Source: Vanilla planifolia
Lineage: Eukaryota > Streptophyta > Magnoliopsida > Asparagales > Orchidaceae
Length of the DNA stretch: 64,000 bases
Direction: 5' to 3'
NCBI GenBank assembly: GCA_023846275.1
Contig: CM043875.1
Span: forward strand, 24,408,851-24,472,850
Under the pieces are notes generated by a model that searched no databases, was not told the DNA's origin, and saw only the letters and a list, made by a program, of their open reading frames with translations. How positions within the stretch are numbered: the first letter of the stretch is position 1; the number at the start of each line of letters is the position of its first letter. Below, piece by piece: positions 1 through 12,272 of the stretch. The translations under genes were made by a program, and so were the position numbers.

Positions 1-1060
1 ACTCCTTTAATTTGATAATAACTTTTAACTACTAATCTTGTTTTATTCTTAATAACTTTATCATTTTTATCTAGCTTATTTTTTAACATCATTTGGTACT
101 AATGATTATTTTATCATTTAGCCTAGGTACAAGATCTCAAACTTGATTTCACTCAAATTATATTAATTTTTTAGTTATTACAATAATCTATGACTCATCA
201 TCAAAAGTATTTTTATAAAACTTGATTCAAAATTAGATATAAATATTATATGATTAAAAGTGATTTTAGTCTTAATTTTTTTCTTACATCTCTTATGATT
301 AACTCATTTGGATGATTCTTAGAATATCTTAATTATTTCTTAATCTAATTTTCTTCTTTTATTTATTCATTGACTTCAATTATATCTTTTAATTTTTTCT
401 CTAAGATTTAAATCTTTTAATTCATTAAGATGATCATCTTGATAATGACTACAAGATAATTTAATAAGAGATTTATCAAATTTAACATAGATTGTCTCTT
501 CTACAATTAATATTTTCTTGTTATTTCTCTAAATGTTCTACTGTAGATAAGTATCCTAAAAATCTCTTCATAAGAATTAACATCAAATTTATCTAAATCT
601 CTTTTTGCATTAATTAAAATGAAACATTTGTATCCAAAAATATAAAAATAGGATACTTTAGGCTTCTTATCATAAAATAACTCAAAAGAAAAAAAATATG
701 TATTAAAGGTCTACATATTATATTATTAAAACACATAATTGATCACCTTATCTCAAAAATACTTGGGGACACTATACTCATTAAGTATACATCTTACTAC
801 ATCTAGTAATATTCTGTTCTTTCTCTTAACTACACCATTTTATTAAGGAGTCTTAGGTGAATAAAATGCATGCATCACTTCATTTTGGCCACAAAAATCA
901 TCAAATAAATCATTCTTAAATTTTTCTTTATTATCACTCATAATAGAGACTAACTTAACTTCATGTTTTTTCAATCATAGTAATAAATCTTACTAATTTC
1001 TTAAATACATCATTTTTATTTCTAACAAAAAAACTCATGCAAACCACTTAAGGACATTAT
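1..1060 (-). pseudogene. Ty1/copia remnant: integrase to start of RT
   Basis: Read on the minus strand, about 1000-720 gives copia integrase C-terminal words with stops and shifts: NEVMHAFYSPKTP, then NGVVKRKNRILLDVVRC and ILNEYSVPKYF. Near the left edge, about 90-1, KLDKNDKVIKNKTRLVV matches the start of copia reverse transcriptase (NK.RLVA.GY). Gag and protease are not seen upstream, and the RT continues outside the window. Many in-frame stops show it is dead. Confidence 0.75.
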
Positions 1061-1680
1061 AATTAAGAAATAATTAGAACTTATCTATTTAGTTCTATTT
1101 GGTTCTATTCATCAAGAGAATCTTGATAAAAGAAAATATGGTTTGGTATTCTAATCGGATAATACTTACTTCAACCACCTAAAATTGGATGATAATTGTA
1201 CCTCTTTTTTGTATTGCATCACCTATAATGGCTAGCTTTTCAAAAAGATTATTCTAGCCATTAAGAGAGTTATTTTAAGAGTTTTTCATTTCAACTATTA
1301 AATAAAGTTTATTTACTAGTATTTAAAATCATTGAATTAATTTGAAAAAGTTCATAAGTGCTCAAGTGAAGTTCAAAAACTATGAGCATCAAATTTTTAT
1401 GTAATCTTGAGAACTGTAGGTTCTTTCAATTTTTATTTCTTCTGCTTTCATCTACAATTTTTTTTGCATCGTCTTGATAATATTTATATTATTTATTAGT
1501 TGTACCAGTCTTGTTTTAAATATTTAAAGGTGTAAGAATTTTTGTATGCAAAAAATATAAAGTTTTTGATTTTTTTATATAGCAAATTTTTTATAAATTT
1601 TTGTGTCTCATTAGAGCACTAAGTTATATTTGATTTACCCCTACTAACTTTGATAAAAGAGAGTGATTTAGTGGAAGCTT
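1061..1680. other. Unassigned AT-rich spacer
   Basis: About 600 bp between an opposed copia remnant and the gypsy RT fragment. No coding similarity recognised on either strand. It is probably further degraded retrotransposon sequence. Confidence 0.4.
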
Positions 1681-4010
1681 GATTGGTGATATCCTGATTT
1701 ATTCAAAATTCTTGGAAGAATATTGTATACATTTGCATTTAATATTATAGACTTTAAGAGGAAACCAATTATATGCCAAATTCTTGAAATGTGAGTTTTA
1801 GGTATCCAAAGTCATTTTCTTAGGACATGTTGTCAGTGTAGAAGGGATCTCTGTGGATCCACAAAAGATTTCGACTATCATCAATTGGCGAAGACCCACA
1901 ACAGTGACTGAGGTCAGAAGCTTGGGATTGGCCAGATATTATAGGAAGTTTGTCATGGGTTTTTATCAAATTGTAACACCGTTAACCAATTTAACACGGA
2001 AGATAACAAAATTTGAATGAGATGCAGCTTGTGAGAATAACTTTCAAATACTGAAAGAGAATTAACTACAACTCCAATTCTAACAGTGCCAGAAGGCACA
2101 GAAGGTTATCAGATATACAGTGATGCCTCGTTGTAAGGGCTAGGCTGTGTATTGATGCAACATCACAGGTAATTTCCTATGCATCTAGACAACTTAAGAC
2201 ACATGAAAAAAATTATCTTATGCATGATTTAGAGTTAGTAGTTATAATTTTTGCCCAAAAAATTTGGAGACATTACTTATACGGAATTAAATGTATGATA
2301 TTTACTGATCATTAGAGCTTAAAATATATCTTCACTCAAAAGAAATTAAATTTTAGGCAAAGAAAATGGTTGGAATTTATTAAAGATTATGATGTAAAAA
2401 TCACATATCATCCAGGTAAAGCAAATGTAGTGGCAGATGCTCTTAGTAGGAAAGCTAATGTTAATAGCTTATTAACTATCCCAGAAGAAAAGCAATTGAT
2501 CTTTGAGATAGACAAGTTATAATTAGAATCTAAAATACAAAGAAAAATGACGTTGCTACCTCACCTATTTGTAAGGTTAGATTGGTTGATGTCAATTAAA
2601 GAATATCAGGCTAAAGACCCATAACTACAAAAGATAATCCAAAGGGTTCACAAAGAACAAGAATCTGAATTTAAATTTAATTAGGATGGTCTACTTTGAT
2701 TTCAAAATAGATTATGTATACTAGCACATTAACAACTCAGAGAAATACTATTAAAAGAAACTCACAACTCTCATTATTCTATACATCTAGGAGAGAATAA
2801 AATGTATCAAGAGCTAAGAAAGCAATACTGGTGGACAAAACTGAAGAAAGATGTGGCTAATTAGGTTCAAAGGTGTTTAATTTACCAACAAATCAAAAGA
2901 GAACAACAAAAGCCTAGAGGATTACTAGATACCATAATGGAAATGGGAGGAAGTGGCAATAGATTTTGTAGTTAGATTACCAAGATCACCTATAGGTTAT
3001 GATGCAATTTGGGTAATTATGGATAGGCTAACAAAAACTGCTCATTTTCTTGCTATAAAGACAACTTATTCTACTGAAAAAATTGCTCAAGAATATGTCA
3101 AGCAAATTGTTAAGTTGCATGGGATACCAAAAGTTATTATCTCTGATAGAGATCCTAAATTCACTTCTCATTTTTGAAAGAATTACATCAAGCTTTTGGT
3201 ACAAGTTTAAGGTTCAGTATAGCCTTTCATCCTCAAACAGATGGTCAATCAGAAAGAATTATAAAAACCTTGAAAGATTTGTTGTAACTTTGTATTTTAG
3301 GTTTTGGAGGAGATTGGGAAAGTCACCTGCCTTTGATAAAATTTCCCTGTAATAATAGTTATTAGTCCATCATCGAAATGGGTCATTATGAAGCACTTTA
3401 TGATAGAAAATGTCAATCACATTTATGCTGGAATAAAGGGAAGAAAAGAAGTTTGATGGGTTCTAAATTTGTGGAAGAAATAACTGAAAAGATCAAAATT
3501 ATTCAAGGAAGAATGAAAGCAGCCCAGGACAGACAAAAGAAATACTATAATATCAAACACAGAATGATAGACGTTCAAGTGGGGGAGCATGTACTTATTA
3601 AAGTGAGTCCAACAAAAGGTATCATCAAGTTTAGAAGGATAAAAAAATTAAAACTTAAATTCATTGGTCTTTTTCAAATACTATAAAGGGTTGGACAAGT
3701 GGCATATCAACTAGCTTTACCTCCTCAGTTGGCAGGAGTACATAATATTTTTCATGTCTCAGTTTTAAGAAGATACATTCCAGATCCCTCTCATGTGGTG
3801 AGTTACATAGATCCAGACATTAAAATTCAAAAAGATTTGACTTATCTAAAAACACCAGTAAGAATCCTTGATAGACAAGAAAAAAAGGTTAAGAAACAAA
3901 ATTATTCCTATGGTTAAAGTCTTATGGCATAGTCAAACAGAAAGAGAAGCTACATGGGAAGTAGAGACATAAATGATCATTTAGTACCCAGAGCTGTTCT
4001 AAATTTCAGG
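1681..4010 (+). pseudogene. Ty3/gypsy (chromovirus-like) pol remnant: RT end, RNase H, integrase, chromodomain-like tail
   Basis: Starts inside RT at GDILIYSK (the FxDDILIYS box) and continues [32 protein letters not shown]. RNase H follows (about 2090-2460: [35 protein letters not shown]). The integrase zinc finger (about 2760-2900: HNSHYSIHLGENKMYQEL ... QRCLIYQQIK) has the last Cys of H2C2 changed to Tyr. The integrase core has AIDFVV (2956 on), ISDRDPKFTSHF, and FHPQTDGQSERI in another frame near 3225. The C terminus reads PPQLAGVHNIFHVSVLRRY, then EATWEVE near 3950 in the chromodomain position. Several stops and frameshifts; gag, protease and most of RT are missing. Confidence 0.9.
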
Positions 4011-4022
4011 ACGAAATTTTTG

Positions 4023-4036
4023 AAAGGAGGGAAGAT
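4023..4036 (+). other. Polypurine tract of the gypsy element
   Basis: A purine-rich run (aaaggagggaagat) lies directly before the LTR start TGTAACAGCC and after the end of pol. This is the expected place for the plus-strand primer of an LTR retrotransposon. Confidence 0.75.
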
Positions 4037-4411
4037 TGTAACAGCCTTACTTTTTCTTTATTTTATTTTTTGTTGAAAGGGATCTTCGAGATAAGTCTAA
4101 TGGTGTTTAGTTTGTAATTTTTGAAATTCTAAGGAATAAATTATGAATTTTTAAAGATTTGTATAAATTTGTAATATTGAGGATATATTTGTAATTTTGT
4201 AAATGTCTACATAGTTCAATTCATTTTGGCAGAAGGTATATTTGTAATTATAAAATTTGTTGCCTGCGCTGGGTATATATATGCAATTTTAGGAATTTCG
4301 ATGCAGGTTTATTTCTCTGGGCGGAGGATATATGTGCAAATAAAAAATTGGGAAGCAGTGATATGCAAAATGCGGTTCACGAACCTTCGGGCAAGTTGGT
4401 TTCGACAGCGG

Positions 4412-4420
4412 TTATAAAAG
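4412..4420 (+). promoter_or_regulatory. Possible LTR TATA box
   Basis: ttataaaag in the U3-like part of the gypsy LTR, at the edge of the GC-rich segment. An alternative is gtatatatat near 4273-4280. Confidence 0.35.
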
Positions 4421-5416
4421 CAGAAACTCGGGTGCGTTTGAAAAGCACTTCTGCTACACACTGTGGGGAGGTTGCTGAAGTTGCGAGGGCAAGATTTCTG
4501 ACAGCTGCTCCCTTGCTTCGCACAATTCCAACTCATGACAGAAATAGCTGACGAGGATTTCGTGAGTTTTGGCACGCGACAATGACAGCTGGTGAGGATT
4601 TCATGAGTTTTGGCATGCGACAGTGACGGCCGACGAAGATTTTCGTAAGGTAAGAATTTTTTTGCTTTGTCGTCGGGGTTGTGTAGGTTTTCTGGTGAGC
4701 GGCGGAGACCAAGAGTGGTTGATTTGGCCGATGGGAGATGTAGGAGAGCTTGAGTTTTGCTGGCGAAATATTTCGGCTTCATCGGAAGCACAGAGAGAGA
4801 GAGAAAAAAAATATTGTAGAAAACCAGTCCAGGCTTTTGGACCAGGTCGCGCGGCTGAACCGGGCTCACCGGGCCCGGGTGTTCCAGCGTTGACAGAAGC
4901 CAACAACTAAATTAAAGAATTTTGGGAATTTTAGAAAACGCGTTTTGGAAAGCTATTTGGGAAAGCTTTTAGAAAGAGTGATTTTTTTGGCTGTTTAGGA
5001 AAGCTTTTAGAAAGCAAAATTTTAACTGTTTGGGAACAATTTTTAGAAAAACAACTTTTGACTAATAAGCATATTATAACTTAATTATGTTTGTATTATG
5101 AGCTTGTAGGACATCAAGAAGAATAAGAAGTAGGCAATACAAATTGTACAACAAATCCAGGTAGATAAATTCATAACCCTGTGATGTAGCACATTATTAT
5201 GTATTTTTACATGCTTTTCTTACTATCACAATATTTTGATTGTTGCATGTGTTACTCATTAATATTGTTACATATGGTAAAGAAAGAAACAATATGTTGA
5301 AATAAAAAAGGAAAAACAATATGGAATGAAAGGTCTTTTGATATGGTAAAATTAACTGGATTGATGTTTGGAAATGACAAATATAAAAATGGGATCCCAG
5401 AGAAGATTATCCTCAC

Positions 5417-5621
5417 CACTAGGCTCAGCATGTGTTGCAGGGTATCGATCTTTGGATCAGATATCTGTCTAGTGTTATATGTTATGTGCTATGGCTCCAT
5501 GATAATTTACACCAGGCTCAGCATGTGTTTCAGGGTATGATACCATACCTACCTGGTGTCACTAGGTTCAGCATGTGTTGCAGGGTATCGATCTTCGGAT
5601 CAGATATCTGCCTAGTGTTAT
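5417..5621 (+). repeat. Direct repeat pair of 62 bp, period 143, with a partial third copy
   Basis: 5417-5478 and 5560-5621 are nearly identical: both begin cactaggYtcagcatgtg and run through a GATATCTG box to agtgttat. A shorter copy (aggctcagcatgtgtttcag) lies between them at about 5510-5538. All lie inside the gypsy LTR. Confidence 0.85.
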
Positions 5622-6153
5622 GTGTTTGGTTGGATGTCGGCTGGAGGTCATTTATTGATGATGATTGGATCCAGAGAATAATGCGTCAAAGGGAATTGAG
5701 TCCATTAATAATACACTATATAAGGAACTGGCATTTCTTTTGGTTTTCATCTGACATTATATATGACATCTGGTATGGTTTAAGTTTTATGCATATGATT
5801 CATCTACACTATTCATGGTATGTATTTTTATTTATATTAGGTTAACTATGTGGATTTATCTACTGAGGTTTATAAAATCTCATTTAGTGCTTACATCATA
5901 GGTCCTACAACTACTACACTGAGAGATGTGAATGATGCTGCTACAGAAGAGCCATTTTCACGAGATGTGTGAAAGATGGAAGGTTTTGGTGTGATTAAAC
6001 TTTTAAAAGCATTTTCTTGTTTATATACTTTGGATTTGGGAGTTGGTATTTATCTGACCGTCGGGTCCCCACCTTGGGGTTTGTTCCTTGTCCTCAGTCA
6101 CTCTGATGTTAATTTTGTTATCTAGAGGTACTTGGTGAGGTGGGGGCTTGACA

Positions 6154-6367
6154 AGGTGCTCCAGTGGTGGATGTAAGTAAGGGTTTTGACCAAACCACCT
6201 AAAAACTCTATGTATTTCATTTATTATTGAGAAATCTCACTTTGTTGATAATTTTTTAAAAACAAATTTTAAGCATAATTTTTTTTCAATTTTTTGAAAT
6301 AAAAAATTTATTAAAAGTATAATTTGCCTTTCTCCTCTTGTATGTTTTGCCTCTCATAATTTATAAC
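6154..6367 (+). repeat. Remnant of copia 5' LTR (3' part)
   Basis: Ends ttataaca just before a tRNA-iMet-type primer binding site. The segment 6165-6230 (gtggatgtaagta... ccacctaaaaactc) matches 8573-8640 (gtagatgtaggct... catctaaaaattatt), which supports a 5'/3' LTR pair. The 5' part of this LTR is missing or masked by the adjoining gypsy LTR. Confidence 0.55.
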
Positions 6368-6370
6368 AAG

Positions 6371-6382
6371 TGATATCAGAGT
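6371..6382 (+). other. Primer binding site, tRNA-iMet type (copia element)
   Basis: tgatatcagagt differs little from the canonical plant TGGTATCAGAGC. It follows the LTR end by about three bases and precedes gag. Confidence 0.75.
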
Positions 6383-6399
6383 AAGATTTATATTAAAAG

Positions 6400-8220
6400 A
6401 AAGAAATTTCTAAGACAAGATCATCATGCCTCTTTCTTGTGTTAAGGACAGTATAATCTTATCCAAGGGAGCTTCATCATGTTAACCACCTTTGTTTAAA
6501 GGTGAGTTTTATCTCTATTGAAAAAATCATATGCATTTATTTTTAGAATATTTTAATTTAAAAATTTATGATATTATTGAAAATATATTTGAATTTTTGA
6601 CTAAAGCTATTTATAGAGAATAAGTTGGAAAACCTTTATGTGAACCCATTTCCAAGAAAAAAACATAGTTTTTAACTTAATTCTTGGGCTATAATATTTT
6701 ATGTTATGGTTTGGGTGCCTTTGAATATAATTAGATAATAAACTTAAAAATGACACATGAGATTTAGTTTAAACTTGAAGTTACCTATGAAGGCACTTCT
6801 TAAGTTAAAGAGACTATAATTAACATGCTCATTCACGAGTACAAATTATTTCAGACAGATGAGAGTATTAAGATTATATTTACAAAATTTATAAATATTA
6901 TTAATGATTTATCTAACCTTGGCAAGAAGTTTTTTACTGGTGAACAAGTGAGGAAGATTCTTCAAGTTCTTCCTCAATAATATAATCTATTGGTGATGGT
7001 ATTGAAATTAATAAAAAAATATTTTAGTCATGTCACTAGATGAGTTATTTGGTGAGTTTAACAAATGAAATTGAGTTTGTAGGAAGAAGAGATAAAAAAC
7101 TTGTGGCTGTAAGAGAAAGAAAAAACTTTTGTTGCTAATTTTTTTATTGACTCAAATTTCTCAATCTCAAGTATCTTAAAAGATTTATCTATATTATATA
7201 ACAAAAGCAATGTAGGTAAAAAATATGACAATAATAAGAAATAAAAGGAAAAGATGGTTTCTAAAGAAGAAATGATTTGTATGAATGCAAATTACCTAGT
7301 CATTTAAGGCCAAATTACCATAATTACAAAGATTGAGTTGAGAAGTTTCAAAAATAAAGAAAAAGAAGAAAGTTATGAATATATTATGGGATAATTCAAA
7401 TAGTTCTTCCTTTAGTGATGAAGATAAGAATGAGAGTTTGATTTGTCTTATGACAAAGGACAATGTTCATGTTGCAACATCAAAAGATGAGGTATGTTCT
7501 TCTTCCTCCTCTTCATCTTCTTTTATAGTTGACTATGAAGAACAATATATTAATATTTGCATAAAATACAAAATATTAGTTTTTAAATATCTTAAATTGA
7601 AAGAAGAGTATAAAATTATTTAGGCTTGTGTAAATATTTGAATGAGTTGAATGCTAATTTCTTGCATGAGATTCAAATTGAGAGAGATGAAAAGCTTCCA
7701 TTATTATAAAAAATTTATGTTTAATTAGAGAGTTAAATGATTAAAAAAATGGCATTCTCATTATAGAACTTCTTTTGGCTATACTAAAAATACTACATAT
7801 TATTTTGCTCTAAATGTAGTTTATAATTATTGCATGAGTGTTGGATACATTTCTTTTTCATGCAAATTTAGAAATATTATTGATAATTAAATTTTTAAGA
7901 TATTTATGAATTAGAAAAAATATTTCAATTAATGATCAAGTTAATATAAGCAGACCCAAAAAGATTTGGGTGCCAAAAAATAATATTTGATTTATTTTGT
8001 AGACATGCCTTCCTTCAAGGACTAGAGAAGGTATGTGATACTTGAATAATGGATACTCAAGACACATGATTGAAGATACATCTTTAGTTATCAATTTAAA
8101 GTCATATAATGGTGGTGAAGTTAATATTGATGATAACTCTAAGAAGAAAATAATTAGAATTAAAACCATGGGCAACTCGTACACTTTTATAAGAAAGGTC
8201 ATCCTTGGTAAGATTTAAGA
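6400..8220 (+). pseudogene. Ty1/copia gag and protease remnant
   Basis: Fragments in shifted frames resemble copia gag: KGEFYLY (about 6500), NIINDLSNLGKKF-like words (about 6890-6930), GEQVRKILQVLPQ (about 6940-6980) and MSLDELFGEFNK (about 7030). The open stretch 7375-7623 carries the Ser-rich linker EVCSSSSSSSSF seen between zinc knuckle and protease in plant copia elements. The protease region near 7960-8200 reads KIWVPKN, YLNNGYSRHMI (active-site DSG changed), SYNGGEVNIDDNSKKK. The zinc knuckle is not intact. Integrase, RT and RNase H are absent before the 3' LTR, so this is an internally deleted copy. Confidence 0.75.
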
Positions 8221-8339
8221 TACAATCTTCTTAGTATTAATCAAGTATATGATTAGAATTTTAATATTTTATTTAACAAAAGTGAATTTATTATTAGTAA
8301 AATTAGCTAAGTTTTTAGTTTTCTTTATTTTTAATTGAT

Positions 8340-8815
8340 TAATTAAAACACTTGTGCCTTATTAAGCATTTCGTCAAGTATAGGATTTTTTATTGTATTA
8401 AATTTGATTTGGCATCACTAAATTATTTGCTTGTGTTGTCCAATTTATTTTGTTATAAGCTCATAATAGTCTATTTTTATTTTTATTTTTTTTTGTTGTA
8501 ATGGTTTAGCTTAACCATCTTTTGATAAAAACATATATTAGTTATTTTGGTTTTATTTGATTTTTGTCTAGGGTAGATGTAGGCTTGATTTTAAGTTGAA
8601 TCATCTAAAAATTATTGGTGTACATTTTAATCCTTATTCATTTTTTTATTTTATAATTTCTATAAAAACTTATTACTAAAATTAAATTAACATAATTTAA
8701 AATAAAATTATAATTTACACAAAATTACTTTTAGAAATTTGTTCAACTTATTAAAAATAATTTTAATATCTTTTTAAAATAATTTTTTTAAAAATAAAAA
8801 TTTTTATTCTTAACA
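8340..8815 (+). repeat. Probable 3' LTR of the deleted copia element
   Basis: Carries the motif shared with the 5' LTR remnant at 8573-8640 and ends at a cttaaca near 8813, like ttataaca of the 5' copy. The start is not defined by sequence I can see. Confidence 0.45.
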
Positions 8816-9300
8816 ATTCACCACCCTTTGTTTAATCACAATTCATGTCATTGCTTGACGTGTAAGCAAGTAGTGGATATTTAAAAATTATAATAAGTCA
8901 TTACATATAAAATACCTCTCACAAAGCTTCATAAATATAATTCAATCTCTCACTCAAGGCCTTAAGTTATCATTTAAGGACCCTCAGCTCTATAAGTGTC
9001 TCCATCTTGGTTTGTAACTCAAGTAAAGAATGAGCAATAAATAAATAATAACAAATGATATGCTCAATATATAAACTACTAGCTACAAAAATAAAAGTTA
9101 TATAAAACTATAGATATAAAATCAACATTAATGAATGAGTAATTAATAAATAGTGCATGACAATCTTTATGAAATATACATATAATAAATCATTACATAA
9201 ATATGCATATGCATCATGCCCATGTATGAGCATACTCATAATTTAGTACTAATATCATATAATAGTTATATCATGTTTCTTATTACCTTCATACTTTAAA
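8816..9300. other. Unassigned, repeat-like
   Basis: AT-rich with no coding similarity. It could belong to the downstream end of the minus-strand LTR-like block that follows. Confidence 0.3.
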
Positions 9301-10313
9301 TTAGATCAAGATATTTGACATAGAATTCTAATTTTAAAAATGGAAAGGAGTAATTGGCCCATGACTTGTTCATAAAAAAAATCCTTTTATAGCTAATCAT
9401 TTATTAGGAAAAACTAAACATAAGGGAAGAGAAAGAAATAATATTGGTCTTTAGAATCGAACATTATATCCATAATGATTGGAAAAATAATTGCTATTCA
9501 TACTTGAAAGTAATACTTATCAATTTATATAGCATATTATATAATTGGTCATAAATGGAGAGAATTCACACCTACTCATATTTTCACAAGTCATGTAAGA
9601 ATGATGATAAATCTTGTTGTAAGTCATTATTGATATTTCATCTAAGAACTTATCCTTCACTGTTTGGGGAGAATTTTTATGATAAAGAAGAAAAATTTAG
9701 ATATAGAACTAAAATTCCTCTAGCTTCTTCTATTTAACTCTTTTAAGAAGTGATTGGAAAAATTTCTACATGAAAAAATGTTTTACTTTATTTAATAATC
9801 ATATCCATTTCATTTTTATTTTTTTATTTCTTATTTCTTTCTTATCTCTTTCTTCGGTCTATATTTGTTGTATAACTATCATCCTCACTATTTAGGATCT
9901 CATATCATATCATCAATTATCATGAAGCCATTACCCCTTTATTGTTTAGTCTTCTATGCTGATAAGGATAGTACTTTTGTTATGCAATGGCTTTATTTTT
10001 AAGTGTCTATGACAATAAAATGTGATTTTCTTTTCTTATATAGCATGTAGCTATTGTCCTCAATTGCTAACATGATATACTAACAAAGATGAGGCTTTTA
10101 TTATGTTATTGCCCCATTTTTTTTACTCACAATAATATGTTATGATTTTTTTTTATTTGGTAGCTATAATATAGGATTTATAAAAAAATATTTCACATTC
10201 ATAATATTTTTATTGTGATCTTTCAAATCACTAAGATTAACAACCTTTCTTTCTTTCTTTCTCCTTTTTTATTTGTTTCTTTTTTTTTATCATATGTTCT
10301 AATTTAATAAGAT

Positions 10314-10335
10314 TATATATATATATATATATATA
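10314..10335. repeat. AT dinucleotide microsatellite
   Basis: About 11 TA repeats. Confidence 0.95.
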
Positions 10336-10860
10336 GACATATCAATAATAGGAATACATAATCACATAAATCAAGATGTGTAAATGATTTCATGTCATGC
10401 AAAATGCTCACATTATATTATATTTTATAATAATATTTTACATAAATTAGAAATTCAACTTATTTATATTACAACTATTTTTTTATCTACTTGATAGGTT
10501 TAAGAGGTTTCTTCTACTAGCTTTTTCTTTCCTTTATCTCTTCTTTTTACTTACATAATTTCATTATATTTTATTACTAATGGTTTAGATTTTGTTCTCA
10601 AAGTTGAAAGAAATTAATGTGCTAGTTTCTCACTTTTTGTTCTTACTCGTTTCACAAAACTAATTACTATGGATAATGAAAGAACTTGCAAAACTATCCC
10701 AAACAATCCACATAGACATTTATAATTCAAATGAGAATCTTTGCTTTTGGCTTCATATTGTATAATTTGATAAGACAAATCATACTATAAGATCCTTAAT
10801 CATTGTTGATTATACAATGGGTCAAAGAAGTTGTTCATTTTTACATGTTTCCTAGAATTG

Positions 10861-11115
10861 ATCATACTTGATTCGATCATCAAATTCTAATATATGATCT
10901 CTAGCCATCATTAATCAAAAAAGGGATTAGATAAGAGACCATTATTGTATCCTTCATGAAACTAATCATATTTATCCAAAAATTAAATCATGATGTATAG
11001 TCTCTAGCCATCATCAATTGGATAAAAGATCAGATAAGTGATTACTACTATATGCTTCTTGATATCTATCACACTTGCTCAATCACCAAATTATATTATA
11101 TGAGCTCTAATGACT
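10861..11115. repeat. Tandem repeat, unit about 104 bp
   Basis: Units start near 10861, 10964 and 11068 (atcatacttg, atcatattta, atcacacttg). The first two share ctctagccatcatYaat followed by a gatYagataag box; the third is partial. A more decayed copy may begin near 10780. Confidence 0.7.
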
Positions 11116-12272
11116 TAAGTCAACCAAGCTGTTATCCATTATACACCCCAATGCCTTACTTGGTCATTCAAATCATACCATATAATTAACCTAATTATAT
11201 TATACAATTGACGTGATTGGAAATAGCAAGTTGAGTGATTTTTACTTAATCCACTGCACATCCAAAATTAACCTTAATAGTAACACTTCATTCAACAAAT
11301 TCTCAACTAAAAAATAGTATACTCAATTGGAAAGATATTGTTTAACAAGAATGAGATTTGAATTTCTTTTTTCCTAAGTTCTTCCTTCTCCAAAACCTAA
11401 CTATTTTATCAATCAAAGAACTAATTCAAACCTCCTTAAAACACCTTTCTCTCTCTTCCTCTCCTTGAGCTCTCCTCTCTTACTAATCAAACTAAGAATA
11501 AGGAAGAGATATATTATGATAGTTGTCCTTTTAAAAATAAAAGATTATATAATATTAATTTTTTCTTTGCTTCAAAAATTTCTTAAAAATTCAAACTACT
11601 AGAAAATTATAAGCTACATACCTACAGATTCTGCAAAATAAAATCTTTGAAATAGTATGCTCAAATCTTAGATCCAACTACTACAAATCTAACACATCTT
11701 TTAAGATATCCACTTTATGATTATTCTTGAGATCTAGATCTACCCAAATCACTTTTATAAATAATACAATAATTAAGAATAAAGTTTGATCAATTGAAGC
11801 AGGTTGCTATAATAACCCTTATTGACCATACCACTGTGCCTCCTTGATGGTCGGTTAACAATGATTACAGCCAATTTGCACATTTTGTGTTACTTCAGAT
11901 TCACCAATGCCATTTAGGGATTAAGGATTTTAGAAAAAATTGATAAAGTTTAATTAAAAACTTAGACCTATTCATATTTTTTTAACTTTTTTATCTAAAA
12001 AACCTTCAAAATTTTATGACCAATTTTATAACTTATGACTAAAATTTTTATAATTTTTCAACCTCTTTTGTACTTTTAATAATTTTTTCATTCAAAAATT
12101 CACATATATTCAAATAATATTAATATAATTATAAAAACATCCCATTTTTGTGATAGACACCTATTGATTTTCATGAAATTGGTACTTTTGGATTCATAAC
12201 AAATTATATGTCACTATTTAAAGGTTGCATCTATCATTTTAGGACTTATAACCCCTTTTTGAGAATGTCACA

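Larger units (their letters stand above)
4037..6153 (+). repeat. 3' LTR of the gypsy element
   Basis: Begins TGTAACAGCC right after the polypurine tract. The end is placed at the cttgaca near 6153, which fits a ...TGACA-type LTR end but is not proven because no second LTR copy is in the window. Inside are a TATA-like ttataaaag at 4412-4420, a markedly GC-rich stretch at about 4370-4900, and short direct repeats at 5417-5621. Open frames in the GC-rich part occur on both strands and look like by-products of low stop-codon density, not genes. Confidence 0.65.
9301..12272 (-). repeat. LTR-like block, minus strand (Ty3/gypsy type by its end)
   Basis: On the minus strand it begins TGTGACATTCTC at 12272, a typical gypsy LTR start, and has a TATA-like tatttataaaag at 11752-11763 followed by a purine-rich leader (about 11480-11430). 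A tandem repeat of about 104 bp lies at 10861-11115. The other end is not defined and no matching second LTR was found, so it may be a solo or truncated LTR. Confidence 0.45.

Noticed and set aside
4309..4910. Open frames of 67-186 codons on both strands near 4.3-4.9 kb
   Set aside because: They overlap one another on both strands inside a GC-rich part of a gypsy LTR, where stop codons are rare, and show no family resemblance.
5432..5845. 137-codon open frame on the plus strand
   Set aside because: It runs through the internal direct repeats of the LTR and contains the same peptide twice; no protein family is recognised.
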